Below, piece after piece: positions 36,262 through 44,060 of a stretch of DNA of 64,000 nt; within the stretch, counting starts at the first letter, position 1, and each line of letters begins with the position of its first letter. The position numbers and the translations under genes are program-made. Location: contig JAEZZO010000002.1 of NCBI GenBank assembly GCA_023418475.1, forward strand, positions 62,001 to 126,000, written 5' to 3'. The notes under the pieces were generated by a model. It worked only from the letters and a program-made list of their open reading frames with translations. It was not told the DNA's origin and ran no database searches. Origin of the DNA: Bacillota bacterium (GTDB taxonomy: Bacteria; Bacillota; Clostridia; Lachnospirales; Lachnospiraceae).

Positions 36262-36705
36262 GAATTTAACCTCTTTCTCTTTTATTGGCTATAGTAAATT
36301 CCAGTTACGATAACTTCCGTCTTAACTATTAATTCAGTATTATAGCTGATACAATATAAAATTACAACATAGAAAGTTTACTTAACAATACCTTACAGGC
36401 TTTCTCCAGTAGATAGAACAAGCTATAATGTGGATGGAGGAGCAACTCAGCCAGTTTACCTTATACAATCCTTTCAAATTCCGTGTAGTGCAATTGATAT
36501 ATGTTCTCATAAAAGAATTTACATTCGCTGGTTCTTATTATAATTTTAGTATTAAGTTTTTGCTCTGTTTAAAAAAATACAATGAATACAATTTTTTCTA
36601 TCCATTCCATAACTTTTTTGAGCTAATGTAGTCTATATATATGAATTCGAATTTATTAAAAATGGTTGAATGAAAATTGCAAGTCTATTACGGAGGATTT
36701 GGACG
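36262..36705. other. Gap upstream of the broken sigma gene
   Basis: This 444-base AT-rich space between divergent genes contains only short frames without ribosome sites. I see no clear promoter, repeat or RNA motif in it, apart from GGAGG at about 36692 that serves the sigma-factor remnant. Confidence 0.4.
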
Positions 36706-37234
36706 ATGAAATTTTTTACCGCATATGAGCAAAGTAAAAATGCAGTTTTTGCTTACTTAACCTATATGACCAAGGATGTACAGCTTGCAGAAGATTTGAG
36801 TCAGGAGACCTTTCTTAAGATGTTTATACACATCAGAAATTTTAAGGGTACGGCAAATGTGAAAACCTGGGCTCTAAAAATAGCCCGGAATACGTTTCTT
36901 ACCTACGCAAGAAAAAAGCAACCGGTATTACTGGAAGAACAGGAATTAGATTTAAATTCCGGTCCATGTCAGAATGAGCCTGAGATGAGCTTTTTACAAA
37001 AAGAGAAAGCAGAAATGATTAAAAAGAGCTTTCTATGCGCAAGGGAACATTACAGGCAAGTCATTATTACTATGGATTACGTATCCGAAGAAATATGGTC
37101 ACAATTATGATTTGATGGTATGTGTATACCAGGATACGATTTATATTCGAAAGGGTTATAATAATTATCAGAAAGAAATTGTAACTTTTTATAAGGACAA
37201 TGGATTATTATCCTTCTTAAAGCAATTGAAGTAA
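36706..37234 (+). pseudogene. ECF sigma factor gene truncated and joined to a foreign 3' end
   Basis: The 5' part, after GGAGG and nine bases, encodes sigma-70 region 2 well: FAYLTYMTKDVQLAEDLSQE, LKMFIHIRNFKG and VKTWALKIARNTFLTYARKK. Region 4 starts (REHYRQVIITMDYVSEEI) but is cut before its helix-turn-helix, at a stop at 37110. In another frame the following 130 bases read as protein (MVCVYQDTIYIRKGYNNYQK, then EIVTFYKDNGLLSFLKQLK) to a stop at 37232. That tail resembles the end of a different protein, so a deletion probably fused the start of the sigma gene to the end of its neighbour. Without region 4 it should not recognise -35 elements. Confidence 0.65.
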
Positions 37235-37241
37235 AGAGGCT

Positions 37242-37841
37242 TTACTCCAGCATCACCAAATTTGCCTCCAGAAGCCTTACATCTTCTTTTTCATGTGTTA
37301 CAACTATTACTGTCTTGCCTTTACTTCGATCCAGAATGTAACAGATCACCTGCGCCTTTAATGCCATGTCAAGACCGCGGAAGGGTTCATCCAGAATCAC
37401 CAGATCGCTTTTCGCCAACATAGCCCTGATAATGGCAACCCTGCGTCTCATACCACCGCTGAATTCCAGCACCGGTTTCTGATCCGCTTCACAAATTCCA
37501 AGTAAGGCAAGCTCCTGTTCTATTTGTTCCAGAGTGACATTTTTATCACATGCCAGCTTAATATTTTTTACCGCATTCCAATGCTCGATCAGACGGTCTT
37601 CTTGAAATACTGCCGCGATACGCTTCCCCTGTACCCCAATAACTTCCCCGGAATCCGGGCTTACCAGTCCCATAATCATATTAACAATTGTTGTTTTTCC
37701 TTTTCCGGAGGCTCCCATCAGGCAGCTTATTTTTCCTTCGGGAAAAATCACATTCAAATCTGTTAATACCATTTTCTGATCAAATTGTTTTGCAATATGG
37801 CTTAATTGGATGTCCATTTTATACCTCATTCCTGCACTCAC
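37242..37841 (-). CDS. ABC transporter ATPase (nitrate/sulfonate/thiamine-precursor type)
   Basis: A compact ATPase of 199 residues. Walker A is GASGKGKTT (with Lys before the final GKT), the signature is EFSGGMRRRVAI, Walker B is LVILDEPF, and the switch His is in VVTHEKED. Its size and pairing with an SsuC-like permease place it in the SsuB/TauB/ThiZ group. It forms the last gene of the operon, 27 bases after the permease. Confidence 0.9.
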   Translation of the reverse strand: MSAGMRYKMDIQLSHIAKQFDQKMVLTDLNVIFPEGKISCLMGASGKGKTTIVNMIMGLVSPDSGEVIGVQGKRIAAVFQEDRLIEHWNAVKNIKLACDKNVTLEQIEQELALLGICEADQKPVLEFSGGMRRRVAIIRAMLAKSDLVILDEPFRGLDMALKAQVICYILDRSKGKTVIVVTHEKEDVRLLEANLVMLE

Positions 37842-37868
37842 TATTTACGCTGCTATTTGCAATCCGGT

Positions 37869-38672
37869 TTATTCTTCGGCCGTTTTTCGCTGTCTTGCCG
37901 CATCCTTTTGCAGGCGTCGGATCAGTAGAAGTACAAGCTTTTCAAATAAAATACTTATGATAATAATGACAATCGTCCATGCAAAGAGGTCCTCTGTCAT
38001 CAGATAAAGCTTTGCCTCATATAACCGCTCTCCAATTGACCCGGTAGGAATACCGATTACCTCGGCTGCAATTCCGGCTTTCCAGCATAAACCGACACCA
38101 ACCGATACTGCAGATATAAAATACGGTATCACTGCAGGGATATAAATCGCCTTGATGGTCTTAGCCGTTCCGATCTGAAATACCTTTGCCATATTAAGCA
38201 GCTTGCTGTCAGCTGCTTTCAGGCCCTGTGCTACATTGGAATAAATGAGAGGCATTACCATCATAAAAGAGGCAAGCACCGATAAATTCTTAGCCTTGAT
38301 CCAGATCAGGGCAAGAATAATAAAGGAAGCGACCGGCATTGCCTGAATTGTTTTCATAATCGGAGCAATCAGGGCCTCGACCATCCGGCTATTATGCGCA
38401 CCGACTGCCAGGATGATACCAACCAGAAGCGCCAACAGGAAACCAATGATAATACGAAGCGAAGAAAAAAGTATTGTCTGCCAGAAGTCCAGATTGATCA
38501 TAAGCCTTGCCAAAGTTGCAAGCACCGCACTCGGAGCCGGCAAAAGAATACTATGCCCCAGTGCTCTGCTTGCAGCTTCCCATAGAAGAAGCCAGAATAG
38601 AATGATAATGAGCTTAACACTGTAGTCTTTCAAAATATTTTTTTTCACTTTATGCACTTTATGATGAGGCAT
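37869..38672 (-). CDS. ABC transporter permease (SsuC/ThiX type)
   Basis: A permease of 267 residues with six predicted helices. It has the SsuC-like N-terminal LWEAASRALGHSILLPAPSA and the cytoplasmic loop AADSKLLNMAKVFQIGTAKTIKAIYIPAVIPYF (shown as a helix-loop typical of this class). It works with the ATPase at 37242 and binding protein at 38991. It is separated from the binding-protein gene by 318 bases containing a hairpin. Confidence 0.92.
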   Translation of the reverse strand: MPHHKVHKVKKNILKDYSVKLIIILFWLLLWEAASRALGHSILLPAPSAVLATLARLMINLDFWQTILFSSLRIIIGFLLALLVGIILAVGAHNSRMVEALIAPIMKTIQAMPVASFIILALIWIKAKNLSVLASFMMVMPLIYSNVAQGLKAADSKLLNMAKVFQIGTAKTIKAIYIPAVIPYFISAVSVGVGLCWKAGIAAEVIGIPTGSIGERLYEAKLYLMTEDLFAWTIVIIIISILFEKLVLLLIRRLQKDAARQRKTAEE

Positions 38673-38781
38673 TTTTCACGGCTCCCTTCCGGCTTTTATA
38701 CAGCAGGTAATGTAGATCTTAAAGAATTTATTTCATGATACATCAAGTTTGTTTTATCCGGAAAGTACTGATAATTAAGTT

Positions 38782-38817
38782 AGGCATGCCGTATCAATAA
38801 TACCAGCATGCCTTTTC
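38782..38817. terminator. Hairpin between binding-protein and permease genes
   Basis: AGGCATGC (38782-38789) pairs with GCATGCCT (38806-38813), with inner GTAT/ATAC. The T-run is on the plus-strand side, so in the direction of transcription it is a hairpin with a weak tract. It may lower expression of the permease and ATPase relative to the binding protein. The rest of the 318-base gap shows the 15-mer GATTCGATTGTCAAA (38895-38909) and nothing else. Confidence 0.45.
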
Positions 38818-38990
38818 TCTAAAACCAGCTTTTCTTCCATAGAACAAACTCATAAAGTGTGTAGATTCCTGATATCCATGCCGGAGAATATTATGATTCG
38901 ATTGTCAAAAGACATCAAAAATTATATTAGTTGAATATGGCGGGATCTCAGATTTGTTATATCGGATTTTACACCTTATTTACTCTATTT

Positions 38991-40085
38991 TTAAGGTATA
39001 TAATAAAAATTATCATCCGGAAGCTTCCCGCCTACCGCTTTGGGATCTTCCTTAAATAATGCACTTAAATAGCCTCCCAGCTTCTGCTTCATCTCATCTC
39101 CCTGAATTAGTGTAATGTTACAGTCTGGAATTGCTTTCTTCATCGGTCCTGCCTGGAAAATCTTAAACTTTTCCACTAAAGCTGCCGCATCGTCCACATT
39201 CTCATTAACATATGCTGCAGATGCTGTATACTCCTGCATAAAGGCATCAACAGCAGCTTTATTATTTTCAAGGAACTTGCTGTTTACAATTACAACACCG
39301 GTAACGACCGTACTTCCATCCTTGCTAACCTTATTCCACTCATCAGCAAGGTTAAGAGCCATTTTTACCTTGTTATTTTTCATCATTACTGTTGTTACAT
39401 AGGGCTGTGGAAGCATTGCAACCGCATTTGAGGATTCCCCAAGGATCGATGCAACTTCGGTGGGCTCTGTCTTATATTCAATTGTCACGTCTTTTTTCGG
39501 ATCAATTCCGTTCGCTTTTAATACATAATTCAGAGTGTATTGCGGCGTTGTTCCAAGGCCTGTTGCATAAATTGTTTTACCCTTTAAATCAGCAACCGAT
39601 TTAATCGTGTCGCCAGTCTCCACAATATACAATACGCCTAAGGTATTAATGCCTGCCAGCTTAATTGCGCCATTTGATTTATTATATAATACGCAAGCCA
39701 GATTACTGGGAACGGCTGCGATATCAAGATCTCCCTTCACAATACCTGCTGTGATATCATCTGCTGTGCCGGCGATAGTAAAATTATAATCATTCGCCGT
39801 TGTACCTGCTGATCCATCCTCCATGACCTTAACCATACCAATTGCTGTTGGCCCCTTTAAAGCAGCAATATTCATTTTGATTTTTTCCTTTGGTGCTGCC
39901 GTTGTTGCTGTCGGAGCAGTAGTTGCCGTCGGAGCCGTTGTTGCAGCTGCGGTGGTAGGAGCTATTGTTGCGGCAGGTGTCGGGCTCTGCTTATCACTAT
40001 CCCCGGCTGTTGTATTGCCTTTACCACATGCGGATAACAGTGACATACATAAAAGCACTACGAATGCTATTTTAAACATTTTCAT
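38991..40085 (-). CDS. ABC transporter substrate-binding lipoprotein (NMT1/SsuA type)
   Basis: A lipoprotein: the signal region FKIAFVVLLCMSLLSAC ends in a lipobox. A linker with repeats of the type TAPTATTAP follows for about 30 residues, then a two-lobed NMT1/SsuA-like domain (IKMNIAALKGPTAIGMVKVM, DLKGKTIYATGLGTTPQYTL). The start at 40085 has GGAGG eight bases upstream. The ligand is not evident; members bind sulfonates, nitrate or thiamine precursors. It follows the TM1266-type regulator by 90 bases, suggesting a link with hydrogenase or redox metabolism. Confidence 0.9.
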   Translation of the reverse strand: MKMFKIAFVVLLCMSLLSACGKGNTTAGDSDKQSPTPAATIAPTTAAATTAPTATTAPTATTAAPKEKIKMNIAALKGPTAIGMVKVMEDGSAGTTANDYNFTIAGTADDITAGIVKGDLDIAAVPSNLACVLYNKSNGAIKLAGINTLGVLYIVETGDTIKSVADLKGKTIYATGLGTTPQYTLNYVLKANGIDPKKDVTIEYKTEPTEVASILGESSNAVAMLPQPYVTTVMMKNNKVKMALNLADEWNKVSKDGSTVVTGVVIVNSKFLENNKAAVDAFMQEYTASAAYVNENVDDAAALVEKFKIFQAGPMKKAIPDCNITLIQGDEMKQKLGGYLSALFKEDPKAVGGKLPDDNFYYIP

Positions 40086-40175
40086 TTTGAAATCCTCCAT
40101 TCATTGTATAAATTGTCTTATTATAGAAAGCTATTTTATATATATTGAAAAGACGATCCGTTCTGCTATTTCAGA

Positions 40176-40427
40176 TTACTTTTTTGAATAGATTGTCTTT
40201 ACATTCACTCCCTTTATCATACCGAGTTTTCCGGCCAGTGTACTAATTATGTCAGCCTCCGCATTAATTACGACACTGATAATACTGATATTTTTCTCCC
40301 GGTAGGGCAGCCCCATGCGCCCTACAATATACTGTCCATAGTCATGAAGCAATCCATTTATCTTCTCCGCAGCCTCCAAATCCTCCACGATAATACCGAT
40401 TAATGCCACTCTTGTTTCCAGTTTCAT
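40176..40427 (-). CDS. TM1266-family iron-only hydrogenase system regulator
   Basis: A small ACT-like protein of 83 residues beginning METRVALIGIIVED-like (MKLETRVALIGIIVEDLEAA) and containing LPYREKNISIISVVINAEAD and GMIKGVNVKTIYSKK. This matches the TM1266 family, usually encoded near [FeFe]-hydrogenase maturation genes; its biochemical role is unproven. The ATG at 40427 follows AAGGAAGGTG directly. It is the first gene of the ABC transporter transcription unit here. Confidence 0.85.
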   Translation of the reverse strand: MKLETRVALIGIIVEDLEAAEKINGLLHDYGQYIVGRMGLPYREKNISIISVVINAEADIISTLAGKLGMIKGVNVKTIYSKK

Positions 40428-40493
40428 CACCTTCCTTTTTATATTTCTATTCTGGGATTCGATTGTCAAAGCCTGATCCAGGTTATCTAGATG

Positions 40494-40522
40494 AATATAT
40501 ATGCACTCACATTCATTTGCAA
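40494..40522 (-). promoter_or_regulatory. Sigma-A promoter of the TM1266/ABC operon
   Basis: On the minus strand TTGCAA (40517-40522) and TATATT (40494-40499) are 17 bases apart, about 65 bases before the ATG. Confidence 0.55.
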
Positions 40523-40582
40523 ATCATTTTTAGACTTTTGACATTCGTATCCTAAGTATTTCTATCAAGTAGAATGCACGTT

Positions 40583-40611
40583 AAAAAACCCTATGCCAAC
40601 GGCATAGGGTT
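40583..40611 (-). terminator. Terminator after the precursor gene at 40810
   Basis: AACCCTATGCC and GGCATAGGGTT form a perfect 11-base stem with a three-base loop, followed on the minus strand by TTTTTTAACG. It lies about 200 bases past the stop codon of the precursor gene. Confidence 0.9.
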
Positions 40612-40809
40612 CGACTATTCTCATATTAACCGCCTTAAGCTTATATTATTCTGCTTTCAGTACGATATGTATAATTCATTAACTCCTATGCCTTTCCCTC
40701 AGGAACCCTTTTGAATTGGCTAAAATAAGCTTAGCATTGTGTTAATTAATTGTCAATAAGAAATAGTAAAATATGTTATTTATTACTCTTGTATCGGTTT
40801 GTATTACGA

Positions 40810-41178
40810 TTAGTAGGGGTGGACTCCAATATCAAAGCCCTTCTCCCTGTAATAGTCATTCGACAAATTGCTATGATCTATCGAATCCCAGTCTAAGTAA
40901 TCTTTGCAGTTTTTACAGGATCTAGGCGCTGTAATGTTCCTGGCTGTATATTTTTTACATGTGTTTTGAACGAATACGTTAGCCTCAAACTTCTTAAAGG
41001 ATATGTCTTTATTGTAGCATATCATAACCAAACCTGTATCTATATTCCCCATACGAATGATTGCTTTTCCTCCAGCTATATTCTCCATTTCTTCATCACT
41101 CAGTTCAGCGGCATGGTTTTTACTCTCATTATATTTATTCTCCATTTCTGCATCGGGATTGGAAATGCTTCCTTTCAA
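40810..41178 (-). CDS. Leader-GG peptide precursor A (Cys-rich core)
   Basis: The leader (residues 1-38) is acidic and ends ELSDEEMENIAGG, the pattern used by peptidase-containing exporters of double-glycine or NHLP-type peptides. The 84-residue core begins KAIIRMGN and contains Cys in MICYNKD, NTCKKY and SCKNCKDY, then a C-terminal YYREKGFDIGVHPY. The C-terminal layout (SCxxC, then SxLxxxYY..G) is shared with the precursor at 61772, so the two are paralogues. A TTG at 41178 has AGGAG six bases upstream. A candidate ECF promoter lies about 40 bases upstream. It is divergent from the LuxR gene at 41411. The modification and role of the product are unknown. Confidence 0.75.
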   Translation of the reverse strand: MKGSISNPDAEMENKYNESKNHAAELSDEEMENIAGGKAIIRMGNIDTGLVMICYNKDISFKKFEANVFVQNTCKKYTARNITAPRSCKNCKDYLDWDSIDHSNLSNDYYREKGFDIGVHPY

Positions 41179-41217
41179 CCTTATCTCCTTTCCTTTTATA
41201 ATTTGTTTTCATCTGTT

Positions 41218-41245
41218 TATACGCATTCTTTCCATAAATGTTAGG
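41218..41245 (-). promoter_or_regulatory. Candidate ECF promoter, precursor A
   Basis: On the minus strand CCTAAC (41240-41245) is followed after 16 bases by CGTATA (41218-41223) and then AACAGATGAAAA. The same arrangement precedes the precursor genes at 46859, 49242 and 62116. Confidence 0.7.
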
Positions 41246-41267
41246 GATTTTGCATAAAAACTTTGCT

Positions 41268-41285
41268 ATAAATATTAATATTTAT
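41268..41285. promoter_or_regulatory. 18-base perfect palindrome between divergent genes
   Basis: ATAAATATTAATATTTAT is its own complement. It lies between the divergent precursor gene and the first LuxR-type gene and overlaps a TTGCAT/TATTAA promoter-like pair reading rightward, so it is a plausible operator, though pure AT palindromes can arise by chance. Confidence 0.45.
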
Positions 41286-41410
41286 TTTAAAATGAGTCTA
41301 TATTCCTATAAAAAAACTTGCTACTACCCAAAAAAATAATATAATAAAAGAAAGAATATTTTCCATTAAACGGGTCTTAGATAATGTAAATTCATATAGG
41401 GGAGTTCCTA

Positions 41411-43975
41411 ATGCTATCAATAAATTTTGAAAATGATAAATATATCCCTTCTCCATTACCGGAAATCTGCGCACCACGGCAGAATCTTCTTAAGCAATTG
41501 GATCATTCTGCAAAAAATCGTGTGATGGCCATCTGTGCCCCGGCAGGTTATGGGAAAACCGTATCTGCTCTTCTTTGGATTGGAGCAACTCATCGAAAAT
41601 CAGTCTGGATTGGTTTGGATAAGTATGATAACGCGCCATTTGTATTTTTTAAAATGTTTTGCACCGTCATTTTATCCATTCAACCGGATAATATCAACAT
41701 GGTGAATATACTAAGCAGCCCCTCATTTTATTCTTCGCCAGTTGAAAAGACCATCAGCCTGCTTATGCAGTTTGTACCGGATGAGAAATCATATGTTCTG
41801 GTTTTGGATGACTTACATACGATTAGTAACAAATTGATATTAAAAGCCCTGTCAAACATACTTAAACGTATGCCCGGCAACTTCCATGTTCTGCTTGTCA
41901 GCCGATTTACCCTGCCAGAAGAATTGCTGGAACTGGTTACCTCCGGCGTCATCATCACAGCGAAAGAGCTTGCTTTTTCAGCACAGGAAATTTGGTGCTT
42001 TTATAGTGCTTTAGGACGCAGCATTACCAAGTCACAAGCCAAGACTGTTTTTGAAATCACTGGGGGTTGGGCTATTGGAGCATATCTCCTCTCCCAATGC
42101 CAAAATTCCGACCAATCGCAGGAGTATGAGGAGTTATTTGATAATTATTTCAAAAGAAATATATGGGAAAAATGGGATAAGCAGCTTCAGGAGTTCATGT
42201 TGATTACCTCGGTTGCAGATGAGTTTGATGAGGAATTGTGCTATATTCTTACCGGTAAAAAGGATGCGAAAACTATAATGGGCAAGTTGCTCGCCCAAAA
42301 CTTATTTATTGTCAAAGCATCTGAAAAATCATATCGGTATCATCCCTTATTTTTAGAATTTCTGCGTAGTAAACGAAAGGAGCATCCTATCATTGATGTC
42401 CGGCGCTTAAGTCTTACCGTTGCCGATTTTTATTTTCAGCAACAATTATTTTTTAAAGCACTTACTTACTATGCTCATGCGGAGAATAACGATGGAATTG
42501 ATCGCTGCTTTTTTAAACTGAACTCAGATATTCAAAGCTTTAACACGGAGGAATGGCTGTATAATTTCTCAGCTCTTATTCCGGAGAAACTTCCGGAAAA
42601 ATTAATCCGGAATAATATTTCTCTGATGATAGAAAGCGTGTGGACAAATTACCAGAAGGGAAATGCTGAGGTCGCACTGGAATATATAGATATGATATAT
42701 GATTTTATCGCTTGTCGGCAGAATTTAAACAGACTGATAGAAATGGACTTTCTCGGCTTTGTTTGCAGTATGCGATTTTTAGATTTTCGCAAAAGTATGT
42801 GTGAATTAGCAGAAGAATTTCCGGAATGGTTAAAGATGCTGTCTGGCCTTGATCTTCATTCTATTCCTATTTATACGGCAACTCTTACACAGAATTTCCC
42901 TTTACTGCACCGAGGTATCCGTGACTGTCTGGAATTAACTCTTATGGGAGAGCGTCAGCTGCAGATCATGAAGGAAATGTTTGGCACATTCTTCCCAAAA
43001 GAAGCAAATGTATTGTCGTATTGTATTAAGGCAGGGCTTTATTATGAACAGAATGAGCTTGAACAGGCATATGACGCAATAAATCTTGCACAATGTGAAT
43101 TAAAAAAAGACCTTCGCTTTGAGTTGTCCTTCTGCGTTTTTATTCTTCTTTCGCATATACTTCATGCAATGAACAAAATAAAAGAAGCAGAAAGTGTAAT
43201 TACGCATTTTCCTAAACGAATAAAAGAAGTAAATGTCCTTTTTTTAACTCCGAATTTATTATCGGTTGACACTAAATTTAAGTTATGGAATGCTAATCAG
43301 GCAAGTGCAAAAGTGTGGCTGGCACAGCCTTTTATTACCAGCGATGATTCCTTCCAATTTAATAAAATTAATCAATATTTCACCACCGCCCGGGCCTATA
43401 TTGTCCTTTCAGAACACACGAAAGCAGCTGATTACCTTGTTAAGCTTAAAAAACTCAGTGCCATATATCGCCGGCCATTCGATTTTGCAGAAGCCGGAGT
43501 ACTGCTGGCTGTTCTGCAATGGGCAACAGGTTCCCGGCAGGAAGCTGTCAGATCACTGGAAGAGGTTCTTTTAAAACTACAGCCTTATCATGCTGTCCGT
43601 ATTATTGCAGAAGAAGGCTTCGCTGTACTGCCGATATTAAAAAGCATTGCAGACAGAATATACAATGCGGATTACCAGGGTCCGCTGGAAAGCAGCTATC
43701 TTAATCAGGTGATACTCTGTGCCGGAGAAGTCTCCAAAATTCGAAAAGGGATTACTGCATTATTAAGTCAAAAGCCGGTAAAGCTGTCGAAACAGCAAAA
43801 ATATGTTCTAATGCTGCTGGCAGAGGGATATAAAAACACGCAAATTGTGGATATGACCGGACTGACTCTTAACACGATCCGAGCTCATACCAAAATCTTA
43901 TATCAGAAGCTGGGTGTAAATAAAGCAGCTGATGCCGTGATTGAAGCAAAACGCCTGGGTATCCTTGAATCGTAA
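41411..43975 (+). CDS. MalT-like LuxR-family regulator, copy 1
   Basis: A large ATP-dependent regulator of 854 residues. The N-terminal STAND ATPase has Walker A in APAGYGKTVSALLW and Walker B-like VLVLDDLH; a helical-repeat (TPR-like) region follows from about residue 330 to 750; the C-terminal 65 residues form a LuxR helix-turn-helix (LSKQQKYVLMLLAEGYKNTQ and LTLNTIRAHTKILYQKLGVN). MalT-type proteins bind an inducer through the repeat region and oligomerise. AGGGGAG lies six bases before the ATG. A close paralogue follows 85 bases downstream. Confidence 0.93.
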   Translation: MLSINFENDKYIPSPLPEICAPRQNLLKQLDHSAKNRVMAICAPAGYGKTVSALLWIGATHRKSVWIGLDKYDNAPFVFFKMFCTVILSIQPDNINMVNILSSPSFYSSPVEKTISLLMQFVPDEKSYVLVLDDLHTISNKLILKALSNILKRMPGNFHVLLVSRFTLPEELLELVTSGVIITAKELAFSAQEIWCFYSALGRSITKSQAKTVFEITGGWAIGAYLLSQCQNSDQSQEYEELFDNYFKRNIWEKWDKQLQEFMLITSVADEFDEELCYILTGKKDAKTIMGKLLAQNLFIVKASEKSYRYHPLFLEFLRSKRKEHPIIDVRRLSLTVADFYFQQQLFFKALTYYAHAENNDGIDRCFFKLNSDIQSFNTEEWLYNFSALIPEKLPEKLIRNNISLMIESVWTNYQKGNAEVALEYIDMIYDFIACRQNLNRLIEMDFLGFVCSMRFLDFRKSMCELAEEFPEWLKMLSGLDLHSIPIYTATLTQNFPLLHRGIRDCLELTLMGERQLQIMKEMFGTFFPKEANVLSYCIKAGLYYEQNELEQAYDAINLAQCELKKDLRFELSFCVFILLSHILHAMNKIKEAESVITHFPKRIKEVNVLFLTPNLLSVDTKFKLWNANQASAKVWLAQPFITSDDSFQFNKINQYFTTARAYIVLSEHTKAADYLVKLKKLSAIYRRPFDFAEAGVLLAVLQWATGSRQEAVRSLEEVLLKLQPYHAVRIIAEEGFAVLPILKSIADRIYNADYQGPLESSYLNQVILCAGEVSKIRKGITALLSQKPVKLSKQQKYVLMLLAEGYKNTQIVDMTGLTLNTIRAHTKILYQKLGVNKAADAVIEAKRLGILES

Positions 43976-44060
43976 ATGCTTGTCCTACAACCTGTCAAAG
44001 CCTTAATTTTCCTATCATATAAGCTTTAAAACCAAATCCGCAAGAAGAGGAGATTTTGTT

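Larger units (their letters stand above)
40470..40809. other. Gap between the TM1266 operon and the first precursor gene
   Basis: This space of about 340 bases contains the promoter at 40494-40522, the 15-mer repeat ending at 40470 and the strong terminator at 40583-40611. The part from 40620 to 40809 shows nothing I can name. Confidence 0.5.
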
